From: Nocardiopsis sp. FR4
GTDB lineage: Bacteria; Actinomycetota; Actinomycetes; Streptosporangiales; Streptosporangiaceae
DNA: 64,000 nucleotides
Assembly (NCBI RefSeq): GCF_009830945.1
Contig: NZ_VWVV01000017.1
Span: 62,001-126,000, forward strand
Direction: 5' to 3'
The stretch's first letter is position 1; each line of letters opens with the position of its first letter. Positions 32,201-40,817 of the stretch are shown piece after piece. Position numbers and translations under genes: made by a program. Below the pieces are notes generated by a model that saw nothing but the letters and a program-made list of their open reading frames with translations, had not been told where the DNA came from and did not search any database.

Positions 32201-32805
32201 TGCTGGGCCTGTACGTCTCCAGCCACCCGCTCGCCGGCGCCGAGCGGGTGCTGGCCCGCTCGCGCGACACCTCCATCGCCCAGGTCGTGGCCGGCGAGCT
32301 CAGCCGCGAGCGGGGCGAGGTGCGCATCGCGGGCCTGATCTCCAAGGTGGACAAGCGCACCAACAAGGCGGGCAACCAGTGGGCCATCGCCACGGTGGAG
32401 GACCTCGACGCCAGCATGGAGGTCCTCTTCTTCCCCAAGACCTACCCGCTGTACGTGGACGCCCTGCTGGAGGACACCGCCGTCACCGTCAAGGGCCGCC
32501 TGAACGACCGCGACGGCACCTGGTCCATGTTCGCCTCGGAGATGTCGATCCTGGACATCTCGCACGTCACCGAGGGCGAACCGCCGGTGCTGCTCACCGT
32601 GGACGAGAAGAGGCTGACCCCCGAGCTGATCGGTGACCTGCGCCAGGTGCTGAGCACGCACAAGGGGGAGACCCCGGTGCGGATCCGGGTGGACAACCCG
32701 GTGCGCTCGCGCATCTACGCGGTGGACCGCTACTCGGTGCGCGTCTCGCCGGAGTTCAACGGTGAGGTCAAGAGCCTGCTGGGGGCCTACTCGGTCGACT
32801 ACTGA
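29245..32805 (+). CDS. dnaE: DNA polymerase III alpha subunit
   Basis: Replicative polymerase, 1186 residues, the DnaE1 length of actinobacteria. Order: PHP domain (FAHLHVHTEYSMLDGAAKLK, then VAMTDHGNMFGAYEFY), palm with catalytic Asp425 and Asp427 in MPDIDLDFDERRRGEM, GLTRGTGVHAAGVILSKEP, the DNA-binding region TLGVFQLDGGAMRNLLK, LYRPGPMAANAHNDYADR, fingers GYAFNKSHAAGYALVSYWTA, and a C-terminal OB domain (VRIAGLISKVDKRTNKAG). ATG 29245 was chosen although its purine site (TGGGGG) is about 10 nt away; TAGGCT at 29193 may be the -10. A strong intrinsic terminator follows the stop. Single-gene unit. Confidence 0.97.
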   Translation: MADSFAHLHVHTEYSMLDGAAKLKPLFKEASRLGMPAVAMTDHGNMFGAYEFYQQSKGTGVTPIIGIEAYVAPESRFHKKRVFWGRASGSDDAAAEGGKDISGGGRYLHMTMLAQNETGLRNLFRMSSLASMEGYYMKPRMDLELMSEYSEGIVVSTGCPSGGVQTRLRLGQEKEAIEYAAKLQDIFGRENVFLELMDHGVDIEKEVRDGLLKVGRELDIPPLVTNDSHYVYESQAAAHDALLAVGVGKNLDDPTRFRFNGSGYYLKTADEMRGILNFDEWQQGCRNTLLIAERIDPGAYDAVFAHRDLMPTFPVPEGETQSSWLAKEVERLLRERYPDGISDEVRKRVDFELGIINEMGFPAYFLVVSDICQYARKNGIALGPGRGSAAGSMIAYVLGITDLDPLEHGLLFERFLNPERVTMPDIDLDFDERRRGEMIEYVTRLYGEERVAQILTFGTIKAKAAVKDSTRILGMPYSVGDTITKAFPAAVGGKEIPLEAVTNPEHERYSETTELRNLIDNDPQVAKVMETARGIEGLTRGTGVHAAGVILSKEPLLDVIPLHKRDTDGAIITGFPYPQCEDMGLLKMDFLGLRNLTIMDDAVKSIKESEGIDIDLGQLPLDDRKTYELLSRGDTLGVFQLDGGAMRNLLKRMEPKKFGDIAAVLSLYRPGPMAANAHNDYADRSNGRQEITPIHPELKDALEPILGETFHLLVYQEQIMAIAQQLAGYSLGGADLMRRAMGKKKKEALEEEEAKFFPGAMERGFSKEAVQALWDVMLPFAGYAFNKSHAAGYALVSYWTAYLKANYPAAYMSALLTSVSDDKDKMAVYLAECRAQGIKVLPPDVNESGLRFTPVGRDIRFGMGAVRNVGANVVNSIIKTRTEKGKYTSFTDFLSKIELAACNKRVIESLIKAGAFDSLGQPRRELYRHHETAVDGMISSKKQEAHGQFDLFGGGDEGDSTPIGLNINWGDEEWDRKTKLAFEREMLGLYVSSHPLAGAERVLARSRDTSIAQVVAGELSRERGEVRIAGLISKVDKRTNKAGNQWAIATVEDLDASMEVLFFPKTYPLYVDALLEDTAVTVKGRLNDRDGTWSMFASEMSILDISHVTEGEPPVLLTVDEKRLTPELIGDLRQVLSTHKGETPVRIRVDNPVRSRIYAVDRYSVRVSPEFNGEVKSLLGAYSVDY

Positions 32806-32816
32806 CCGGTTGCCGC

Positions 32817-32846
32817 ATCCCCGGACGCCCCAGGGCGTCCGGGGAT
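32817..32846 (+). terminator. Intrinsic terminator of dnaE
   Basis: ATCCCCGGACGCC (32817-32829) and GGCGTCCGGGGAT (32834-32846) form a 13-bp perfect stem with loop CCAG, followed by TTTGTGTGTT. One of the few hairpins here with a T-rich tail. Confidence 0.85.
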
Positions 32847-32876
32847 TTTGTGTGTTCGGCGCTTGCCTCCGCAAAG

Positions 32877-32901
32877 TTATAGATATATCTTTGAGCTATA
32901 A
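32877..32901. promoter_or_regulatory. A/T-rich palindromic operator before the second PadR gene
   Basis: TTATAG (32877-32882) and CTATAA (32896-32901) flank the perfect palindrome AGATATATCT (32881-32890). Such A/T density is rare in this genome and the element lies 50-75 nt before the PadR start, as expected for an autoregulatory PadR site. TATGAC or TATCTGT just downstream may be the -10. Confidence 0.55.
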
Positions 32902-32951
32902 GAACAGAGTATGACAGTCTATCTGTATCGATCAACGTGGAGGAGAGCACC

Positions 32952-33689
32952 ATGACAGCCATGGCACTTCCCGGTCCCTGGTCCTGGAACGCGCGCGGTC
33001 CGCGCCGCGGCCGCCCCTTCCCCGGGCGCGGCGCCGAGCGCGCCGGGTTCGGCCCGCACGACCCCCGGGTACCGCCGGCGGTCCCGCCGTGGGCGGGCGG
33101 CGGGTTCGGTCCCGGCCACCCCTTCGGCGGGTTCGGCCCCGGCCCGGGGGGCGGTCGCGGCGGCGGACGCCGAGGCGGCGGACAGCGCGCCCGGCGCGGC
33201 GACGTGCGCACCGGCATCCTGCTGCTGCTCGCCGAGGAGCCGCGCAGCGGGTACGAGATCATCCGTGAGGGCCGCGAGCGCAGCGGCGGCATGTGGCGGC
33301 CCAGTCCCGGCTCCGTCTACCCCATGCTCCAGCAGCTGGAGGACGAGGGTCTGGTCACCCAGGAACCGGGCGAGGGGCGGCGGCGCCCCTACCGGCTCAC
33401 CGAGGAGGGCGTCGCCCACCTGGAGGAGCGCGGCGCGGACCTCACCCCGCCCTGGGAGGCCGGCGCCGAGGCCTACGCCGACAGCCGCTCCCGCTACGAG
33501 GAGGTCGGCGCCCTGGCCTACCAGGTCGGCGCCGCCGCGGCACAGGTCGCCCAGGCGGGCAGCGCCGACCAGCTGGAGCGCGCCAAGCGCCTGCTGGCCG
33601 AGACCCGGCGGGGCCTCTACCTGATCCTCGCCGAGGAGGGACGGGACCCGGCCGCCCGGGACGGGGACGACGGGGACAGCGACCTCTGA
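32952..33689 (+). CDS. PadR-family regulator with Gly/Pro-rich N-terminal extension
   Basis: 245 residues. The first 90 are low-complexity and basic ([40 protein letters not shown], then RRGGGQRARRGDVRTG); the PadR winged helix follows: ILLLLAEEPRSGYEIIREGR, PSPGSVYPMLQQLEDEGLV and RRPYRLTEEGVAHLEERG, then a helical C-terminal dimer domain. This layout, with a glycine-rich front end, occurs in a known branch of PadR proteins, often beside transporters. ATG 32952 has GGAGGAG 6 nt upstream. It stands alone with its own A/T-rich operator and terminator, so autoregulation and remote targets are likely. Confidence 0.9.
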   Translation: MTAMALPGPWSWNARGPRRGRPFPGRGAERAGFGPHDPRVPPAVPPWAGGGFGPGHPFGGFGPGPGGGRGGGRRGGGQRARRGDVRTGILLLLAEEPRSGYEIIREGRERSGGMWRPSPGSVYPMLQQLEDEGLVTQEPGEGRRRPYRLTEEGVAHLEERGADLTPPWEAGAEAYADSRSRYEEVGALAYQVGAAAAQVAQAGSADQLERAKRLLAETRRGLYLILAEEGRDPAARDGDDGDSDL

Positions 33690-33698
33690 CCCCGTGAC

Positions 33699-33731
33699 CG
33701 GGGGCCCGCGGACACCGTCCGCGGGCCCCCG
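33699..33731. terminator. Bidirectional hairpin between PadR and DinB genes
   Basis: CGGGGGCCCGCGGAC (33699-33713) and GTCCGCGGGCCCCCG (33717-33731), a perfect 15-bp stem with loop ACC, between convergent genes. Confidence 0.8.
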
Positions 33732-33742
33732 GCGCCGGCGGT

Positions 33743-34276
33743 CTACTCCCCGGTCGTGCCGTCGGCGAGCTCGCGCAGCACGTCCAGGTGCCCGTTGTGC
33801 CGGGCGGTCTCCTCGACCATGTGCACCAGCACCCAGCGCAGGGTGGTGTGGCGCCCGTCGCGGCCCGCGCGCCGCGCACCCGAGCCCAGCTCCAGCCTTG
33901 CGGTGACCTCCCGGGAGCGGGCGCACTGCTCCTCGTACTCCGCGAGCAGCCTGTCCAGCGGAACCTCGTTGCCCCGGCGCCACTCGGCGTCCGGGTCCTC
34001 GGGGGTGGCGTAGCCCGCGTCGGGCATCCCCATCATGACCATCTCGAACCAGGCGTGCTCCACCCACCGCAGGTGCGAGACCACCGCGCCCACGCTCATC
34101 AGCGGCGAGGAGGGCAGGGGGGTGGCGACGGCGTGCTCGGCGGACAGCCCGGCGCACTTGGCGTGCACCGTGGCCCGGTGCCAGTCCAGCCAACTGGTGA
34201 GCATGGTGCGCTCGTCGGCGGCCTGGGGCGGATCCACACGGGCGGGCGGGGAAGCGGGGGCGCCATGGTTGCTCAT
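33743..34276 (-). CDS. DinB/DUF664 family protein
   Basis: 177-residue four-helix-bundle protein of the DinB superfamily, whose actinobacterial members include mycothiol-dependent transferases and detoxification enzymes. The metal-binding His pattern is visible: SVGAVVSHLRWVEHAWFEM in the second helix and WVLVHMVEETARHNGHLDVL near the C-terminus, with LTSWLDWHRATVHAKCAGLS at the front. The exact reaction is unknown. ATG 34276 has GGAG 8 nt upstream. It is divergent from the membrane-protein gene at 34353 and shares a 76-nt promoter region with it; a strong hairpin separates it from the PadR gene. Confidence 0.88.
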   Translation of the reverse strand: MSNHGAPASPPARVDPPQAADERTMLTSWLDWHRATVHAKCAGLSAEHAVATPLPSSPLMSVGAVVSHLRWVEHAWFEMVMMGMPDAGYATPEDPDAEWRRGNEVPLDRLLAEYEEQCARSREVTARLELGSGARRAGRDGRHTTLRWVLVHMVEETARHNGHLDVLRELADGTTGE

Positions 34277-34352
34277 CGGGGTATTCTCCGTTCCGGCTGG
34301 CCCCGTATCCACTGGTTTTCCGCAAGCCGGGACGGGGCGGGAAGTGGGGGAG

Positions 34353-34997
34353 ATGGCGGACCAGGACAGGGCGCGCACGCGACCGCTGGCGGCGGGGGCG
34401 TGCGTCCTCACCGCGCTGCTGGCGCTGGGCGCGCTGCTGGGGACCGTGTGGTGGCTGATCGCCCCGCGCGCGCGCGGCACCGCGCTGGGCGGGGGCGAGA
34501 TCTTCACCGGCACCGACCAGGCCGTGTTCGCGGCCGAGGGCTACTTCGTCCTCATGACCGCCCTGACCGGCCTGGTCACCGGCTACGCCGCCTACATGCT
34601 CCAGTTCCCGCTGGCCCGGCGCCGCTTCCAGGACCTGCGCATGGTGTTCCTGCTCTCGGGCTTCGCGGGCGCGCTGGGCGGAGCGGTGCTCGCCTGGCGG
34701 GTGGGCGTGGCCCTGGACGCCCCGGCCCGCGCCGCCGTCGCCGCGGCCGAGGCCGGTACCTCCCTCCAGGCCGGGCTGCGGCTCGACGCGACCGCCTTCC
34801 TGCTCGTGTGGCCGCTGGTGTTCGTCCTGCAGTACGGGTTGCTGGACGCGGTGAGCTTCCTGCGCGACGACCAGCCCGGCGTGCCCCCGCGGGAAGCGCC
34901 GGAAACCGGCGACGCGCCCGGGACCGGTGGGGGTTCCGGCCCGGACGCCTCCCCGGCTGCCGACCGCGACCACGCGCGGCCCCGGGACACACCCTGA
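34353..34997 (+). CDS. Integral membrane protein, DUF2567-like
   Basis: 214 residues with four hydrophobic segments: about 15-36 (AGACVLTALLALGALLGTVW), 60-84, 94-113 and 147-165. A loop after the first segment has WLIAPRARGTALGGGEIFTG, resembling the WxxLAP-type loop of the DUF2567 actinobacterial family, which is why I suggest it. The C-terminal 45 residues are disordered and rich in Pro, Gly and Asp (ETGDAPGTGGGSGPDASPAA). No function is known. The start is uncertain: ATG 34353 or GTG 34344, both close behind purine-rich sequence (GGGCGGGAAG). Next gene, fadD, is convergent 38 nt away. Confidence 0.65.
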   Translation: MADQDRARTRPLAAGACVLTALLALGALLGTVWWLIAPRARGTALGGGEIFTGTDQAVFAAEGYFVLMTALTGLVTGYAAYMLQFPLARRRFQDLRMVFLLSGFAGALGGAVLAWRVGVALDAPARAAVAAAEAGTSLQAGLRLDATAFLLVWPLVFVLQYGLLDAVSFLRDDQPGVPPREAPETGDAPGTGGGSGPDASPAADRDHARPRDTP

Positions 34998-35034
34998 CCT
35001 CCGCGCGTCCCGCGGCCCGTGCGCCGGGCGGGGA

Positions 35035-36894
<1,860 letters not shown>

Positions 36895-36900
36895 CTCACA

Positions 36901-36906
36901 AAGCTA
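36901..36906 (-). promoter_or_regulatory. -10 element of the long-chain acyl-CoA ligase gene (leaderless)
   Basis: Minus strand TAGCTT, then TGTGAG, then ATG: exactly 6 nt. Confidence 0.55.
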
Positions 36907-36917
36907 CCCCTGGGTAG
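36904..36917. promoter_or_regulatory. 14-bp palindrome overlapping the fadD -10
   Basis: CTACCC-CT-GGGTAG: perfect 6-bp arms. It overlaps the first three bases (TAG) of the minus-strand -10 TAGCTT, so a bound repressor would exclude RNA polymerase. Possibly a fatty-acid-responsive operator. Confidence 0.4.
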
Positions 36918-36962
36918 AGGGACCGGCAACGGGCCGTGTGCGGCCCCGCCCCGCACCCCCGG

Positions 36963-37448
36963 TCAGGGGGCGCCGATGGGCGCGGTGACCGCCTCGGTGA
37001 GCGCGATGAGGTCCTGTGGCTTGAGTTCCATCTGCAGCCCCCGGCGCCCGGCCGAGACGTAGACCGTGGGCAGCGCGGCCACCGACGCGTCGACCACCGT
37101 GCGCAGGCGCCTGCGCTGGCCCAGGGGGCTGATGCCGCCGCGCACGTACCCCGTGGCCTTCTCCGCCCGGGCCGGGTCGGCCATGACGGCCCGCTTGCCG
37201 CCGACCGCCGCGGCCAGCGCCTTGAGGTCGAGCGTGGTGCTGACGGGGACCACCCCCACGGTGAGCTGACCGTCCACCTCGGCGATCAGGGTCTTGAAGA
37301 CCTGCTCGCGGGGGACGCCGAGCGCGTCCGCGGCGTCGGTTCCGTAGGAGCGCCCGTCCGAGGAGCCGTCCACCTCGTAGGGGTGCAGCGTGTAGGTGGT
37401 CTTGGTTCGTCCGGCGGCCACCGTCGCCGGTGTGGCTTTCGCACTCAT
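36963..37448 (-). CDS. ybaK: YbaK/EbsC-type Cys-tRNA(Pro)/Cys-tRNA(Cys) deacylase
   Basis: Trans-editing enzyme that hydrolyses Cys mischarged on tRNA-Pro, 161 residues, the normal length. Sequence order: TKTTYTLHPYEVDGSSDGRS, YGTDAADALGVPREQVFKTL (the V-x-KT motif), VVPVSTTLDLKALAAAVGGK (core Lys), VRGGISPLGQRRRLRTVVDA, where GG-x-SPLG is the family signature, and LQMELKPQDLIAL. ATG 37448 has AGG 6 nt upstream; the open frame beyond lacks a site. A very large inverted repeat lies 43 nt upstream. Confidence 0.92.
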   Translation of the reverse strand: MSAKATPATVAAGRTKTTYTLHPYEVDGSSDGRSYGTDAADALGVPREQVFKTLIAEVDGQLTVGVVPVSTTLDLKALAAAVGGKRAVMADPARAEKATGYVRGGISPLGQRRRLRTVVDASVAALPTVYVSAGRRGLQMELKPQDLIALTEAVTAPIGAP

Positions 37449-37490
37449 GGGGTACCTGCGTTCCTCTCCTGCCGCGCACACGCGGGTGTG

Positions 37491-37569
37491 TGTCCGGTAA
37501 CCGGTGCCCGGGCGGGCCTCCCGCGCGGACACCGCGCCGGACCGGGAGGCCCGGCACCGGTTCCGGACA
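37491..37569. repeat. 79-nt nested inverted repeat between the Lon-domain and ybaK genes
   Basis: Outer arms TGTCCGGTAACCGGTGC (37491-37507) and GCACCGGTTCCGGACA (37554-37569) pair with one bulge; middle arms CGGGCCTCCCG (37513-37523) and CGGGAGGCCCG (37543-37553) pair perfectly; inner arms CGCGG (37524-37528) and CCGCG (37532-37536) form a small tip. Together they could make a hairpin of over 30 base pairs, most likely a terminator for the leftward Lon-domain gene, or a cruciform. Confidence 0.7.
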
Positions 37570-37681
37570 GCAGGCTAGGCGACCGGTGCCGTGAGCGCGC
37601 GCTGGCAGGCGGAGTGCAGGCGTGTTTCTTGCGATGGATGTCGCTGTTGGGGTCTTTGGTTCCTTGGTGGGGGAAGTTGCT

Positions 37682-38476
37682 TCAGTTGAAGGAGACACCG
37701 TTATTGAGGAAGGGCCCCGCAGGGAGGTTGGGCAGCGTGGGAGCGGCCACGATCCGGTTCTCCCGGCGCAGGAAGCGGGCCGCCACGGCCAGCCGGGTCG
37801 CGGCGTCCTCCGCCTCCAGCAACCGCTGCTTCTCCCACTGGTCCAGGACCGCGGAGGCCGCCACGCTGTAGGACAGCGCGATGGGGTCCTTGGGCAGCTC
37901 GGGCGAGGCGTCCGGCGACAGCCCGATCCCGGCCAGGCGCTGGCAGTAGGCCGCGTACAGGTCCCGCACCCGCTCGGCGTGCTCCTCGGCGTCCGGGCCC
38001 AGGGGCTCGGGCAGGAAGGCCACCGAGGCCGTGGCGTACTCCTCGGGGGAGGAGGCGTCCACCTCCGACAGGTCGGTCACGGTGAAGCGCGCCCCGCCCT
38101 CCACGACCAGGTCGAAGCGGCCGTCCTCGTAGGTTCGCACGTCACGTACCAGCGCGGTGCACCCGGTCGCGCTCACCCGGGGCAGCGCCACACCCGGCCC
38201 GCCCGCGACGGGCACACCGGTGTCGGCCTCCCCGGCGCCCTGCCCCGACTCCGAGGCCACCTCGTGGCCCAGTTCGATCCAGACCACCCCGAACCGGCGC
38301 GGCCCGCGCGGCGCCGAGCGCGCCTCACCCTCGGTGAGGGCCTCGCCCTGCGTGAGAGTGGGGCCCAGCAGCTCCGAGACCAGTCGGCGGTAGCGCCGCT
38401 CGAAGACGTGCAGCGGAACCGTCATACCGGGGAACAACACGGTGTTGAGCGGGAAGATCGGCAGTGCCAAGGGCAT
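37682..38476 (-). CDS. LON peptidase N-terminal (substrate-binding) domain protein
   Basis: 264-residue protein consisting of the Lon N-terminal domain (LON_substr_bdg) without the ATPase or protease parts, a common stand-alone actinobacterial form. It starts LALPIFPLNTVLFPGMTVPL followed by HVFERRYRRLVSELL, the domain's signature, then FGVVWIELGHEVASESGQG and FTVTDLSEVDASSPEEYATA; the second half is helical. A role in protein quality control is suggested by the domain but not established. ATG 38476 is preceded by CATACT and 7 nt, a near-leaderless start without a ribosome site; the frame upstream (to 38545) is shadow. Confidence 0.85.
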   Translation of the reverse strand: MPLALPIFPLNTVLFPGMTVPLHVFERRYRRLVSELLGPTLTQGEALTEGEARSAPRGPRRFGVVWIELGHEVASESGQGAGEADTGVPVAGGPGVALPRVSATGCTALVRDVRTYEDGRFDLVVEGGARFTVTDLSEVDASSPEEYATASVAFLPEPLGPDAEEHAERVRDLYAAYCQRLAGIGLSPDASPELPKDPIALSYSVAASAVLDQWEKQRLLEAEDAATRLAVAARFLRRENRIVAAPTLPNLPAGPFLNNGVSFN

Positions 38477-38483
38477 GGAACCC

Positions 38484-38489
38484 AGTATG
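38484..38489 (-). promoter_or_regulatory. Possible -10 element of the Lon-domain gene (near-leaderless)
   Basis: Minus strand CATACT, 7 nt before the ATG; first base departs from TANNNT. Confidence 0.35.
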
Positions 38490-38612
38490 CCCCCCGCGCC
38501 CGGAACACGGGCGGCGCGGGCGGGTTCCCGGCGCGGCCGGGGCACGCGTGCGGCCCGGGGCCGGCGCCCGTGTTCCCCCCTCTGGAACGGGCGCGGCCCC
38601 GGGCCGCGGGAA

Positions 38613-38630
38613 CGGCCGCCGGAGCGGCCG
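38613..38630 (-). terminator. Hairpin after the ferritin gene
   Basis: CGGCCGC (38613-38619), loop CGGA, GCGGCCG (38624-38630); ends 8 nt from the ferritin stop. Short 7-bp stem. Confidence 0.5.
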
Positions 38631-38638
38631 GTGGCCTG

Positions 38639-39199
38639 TCAGGACACCGAGGGCCCGGCGGTGTCGGGCGCGCCCTGGCTGCCGTGGTCCCCGCTGGGCA
38701 TGTCGCGGGCGACGAAGGCCTCCACGTCGAACAGGTTGCCGTTGGCGCGGTCCAGCACGTTGAGGAGGGTCGACATCTTGGCGACCTCCTCGGTCTGCTC
38801 CTGGATGAACCACTGCAGGAACTGCTCGCCGGTGTAGTCGTCCTCGTCGCGGGCCACCTTGGCCAGACGGTGGAACTGGTCGGTCACCGCGCGCTCCTGG
38901 CGCAGGGCCAGCGCGACCAGGTCGCGCGGCACGGAGAAATCGGTCTCGATCTCGTCCACGCCCGGAAGGGCGAAGGGAACGTCGTTGTCCAGCAGGAAGC
39001 GCACGATCATCATCGCGTGGTCGCGCTCCTCCAGGGCCTGCTCGTAGAAGACCCGCGCCAACTGGGGCAGGTCCTGATCGTCGAACCAGGCGGCGATGGC
39101 CACGTACTGGTGGGAGGCCGTGAACTCGTGCCGGACCTGGTCGACCAGGAGTCGGTGGAACTTGGAAAGGCCGATATCGCTGCTCTTGTTCGAGGTCAT
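38639..39199 (-). CDS. Ferritin (BfrB-type iron storage)
   Basis: Iron-storage cage protein, 186 residues. Ferroxidase residues are in place: Glu in QVRHEFTASHQYVAIAAWF, Glu and His in QALEERDHAMMIVRFLL, Glu in ALRQERAVTDQFHRLAKVA and QWFIQEQTEEVAKMSTLL. It lacks the haem-ligating Met layout of bacterioferritin, so it is a plain ferritin like mycobacterial BfrB. The ~20-residue C-terminal tail is polar. GTGGGG lies 2-3 nt before the ATG. The upstream region contains an A/T-rich stretch with an iron-box-like element (39261-39279), consistent with control by an IdeR/DtxR regulator, which activates ferritin genes when iron is abundant. Confidence 0.95.
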   Translation of the reverse strand: MTSNKSSDIGLSKFHRLLVDQVRHEFTASHQYVAIAAWFDDQDLPQLARVFYEQALEERDHAMMIVRFLLDNDVPFALPGVDEIETDFSVPRDLVALALRQERAVTDQFHRLAKVARDEDDYTGEQFLQWFIQEQTEEVAKMSTLLNVLDRANGNLFDVEAFVARDMPSGDHGSQGAPDTAGPSVS

Positions 39200-39260
39200 G
39201 GCCCCACCATAACGTATGAAAAAGCTTTATGCGAAACGCGAGTGCACTTCTCCATATTTG

Positions 39261-39279
39261 TTAGGCAAGCCTTTCTGAA
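39261..39279. promoter_or_regulatory. IdeR/DtxR-like iron box upstream of ferritin
   Basis: TTAGGCAAGCCTTTCTGAA matches the 19-bp consensus TTAGGTTAGGCTAACCTAA at about 11 positions and keeps the TTAGG start. TTAATAAGGTTAGG further on (39282-39295) could be half of a second site. It lies about 62 nt upstream of the ferritin start, where IdeR activates. Confidence 0.45.
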
Positions 39280-39435
39280 GCTTAATAAGGTTAGGTGTTC
39301 CAAAGTAAGGCGACGCTTAATGGCGGCCTTTGTCGCACTCTGTTCGCCGATGCTGGGAAGGCGCGTACCCGCCGGTGGGGGCGGTGTGGTGTCCATCATT
39401 CGGACGTCGCCACCCACGGAATGGGCGACGCCCCC

Positions 39436-39441
39436 TAGACT
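39436..39441 (+). promoter_or_regulatory. -10 element of the his operon (leaderless)
   Basis: TAGACT, then GGGACC, then GTG of hisD: exactly 6 nt, so the operon mRNA probably begins at the hisD start codon. Confidence 0.6.
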
Positions 39442-39447
39442 GGGACC

Positions 39448-40743
39448 GTGATCAGTCGAATCGACCTCCGAGGCACCCAGGGCGACCCCCGCCAGGCCCT
39501 TCCGCGAGCGGAACTGGACGTGGCCGCCGCAGTCGAGCGCGTACGCCCCATCTGCGAGGACGTACGCCATCGCGGGGTGGAGGCGCTGGTCGAACTCAGC
39601 GAGCGCTTCGACGGCGTGCGCCTGGACGACGTCCGCGTGCCCAAGGAGAGGATCGAGGCGGCCCTGGCCGACCTGGACCCGGCCGTGCGCGCCGCGCTGG
39701 AGGAGTCCATCCGCCGCGCCCGACTGGTCCACCGCGACCAGCGCCGCACCGACCACACCACCCGCGTCGTGCCCGGCGGCACCGTCACCGAGAAGTGGAT
39801 CCCCGTCGACCGCGTCGGGCTCTACGTCCCCGGCGGCCGGGCCGTCTACCCCTCCAGCGTGGTCATGAACGTCGTTCCCGCCCAGGAGGCGGGCGTGCGC
39901 TCCCTGGCGGTCACCTCCCCGCCCCAGCGCGAGTTCGGCGGACTGCCGCACCCGACCATCCTCGCCGCCTGCGCCCTGCTCGGCGTGGAGGAGGTCTACG
40001 CCGTCGGCGGCGCCCAGGCCGTGGCCATGTTCGCCTACGGCGCGGGCCCCTGCGAGCCCGCCGACATGGTCACCGGCCCCGGCAACATCTGGGTGGCCGC
40101 GGCCAAGCGCCTGCTCAAGGGCGTCATCGGCATCGACGCCGAGGCCGGACCCACCGAGATCGCGATCCTGGCCGACGCCACCGCCAACCCCGACTACGTC
40201 GCCGCCGACCTGGTCAGCCAGGCCGAGCACGACGTCGTCGCCGCCTCCGTCCTGGTCACCCCGGACGAGGCCCTGGCCGAGGCGGTCACCGGGCGCCTGG
40301 CCGTCCGCGTGGCCGCCACCCGGCACGGCGACCGCGTCCGCGAGGCCCTGTCCGGGCCCCAGTCCGGCATCGTCCTCGTCGACGACCTCGACCACGGCCT
40401 GGCCGTCGTCAACGCCTACGCCGCCGAACACCTGGAGATCATGACCGCCGACGCCGCCGCCTGGGCCGCGCGCGTGCGCAACGCGGGCGCGATCTTCGTC
40501 GGCGACTACTCCCCGGTCTCCCTCGGCGACTACGCCGCCGGATCCAACCACGTCCTGCCCACCGGCGGCTGCGCCTGCCACACCGGAGGCCTGAGCGTGC
40601 AGACCTTCCTGCGCGGCGTGCACATCGTCGACTACGACCGCGACGCGCTGGCCGAGGTCGCCCACCACGTCATCACCCTGGCCAACGCCGAGGACCTGCC
40701 CGCGCACGGCGAGGCCGTCGCCGCGCGCACGGACCCGGCCTGA
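39448..40743 (+). CDS. hisD: Histidinol dehydrogenase
   Basis: Last two steps of histidine synthesis: L-histidinol to L-histidine with two NAD+. The 431-residue protein is full length: [74 protein letters not shown] (family signature), [32 protein letters not shown] and [20 protein letters not shown] with the zinc- and histidinol-binding His. Start GTG 39448 is supported by a -10 element 6 nt upstream. It is first in a run of seven genes transcribed rightward, of which six are his genes. Confidence 0.97.
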   Translation: MISRIDLRGTQGDPRQALPRAELDVAAAVERVRPICEDVRHRGVEALVELSERFDGVRLDDVRVPKERIEAALADLDPAVRAALEESIRRARLVHRDQRRTDHTTRVVPGGTVTEKWIPVDRVGLYVPGGRAVYPSSVVMNVVPAQEAGVRSLAVTSPPQREFGGLPHPTILAACALLGVEEVYAVGGAQAVAMFAYGAGPCEPADMVTGPGNIWVAAAKRLLKGVIGIDAEAGPTEIAILADATANPDYVAADLVSQAEHDVVAASVLVTPDEALAEAVTGRLAVRVAATRHGDRVREALSGPQSGIVLVDDLDHGLAVVNAYAAEHLEIMTADAAAWAARVRNAGAIFVGDYSPVSLGDYAAGSNHVLPTGGCACHTGGLSVQTFLRGVHIVDYDRDALAEVAHHVITLANAEDLPAHGEAVAARTDPA

Positions 40744-40817
40744 GCCCGACGGCCACCCGCCCGGCGGGACCGGCGCGCCGCGACCGCCGCGCGCACCGCG
40801 CCCGCCCACAACCGACC

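Noticed and set aside
27871-32874. 1667-codon open frame on the minus strand opposite hmp and dnaE
   Set aside because: Shadow of high-GC genes: the sequence is Gly/Val/Ala/Asp-rich with no family, and hmp and dnaE on the other strand are certain.
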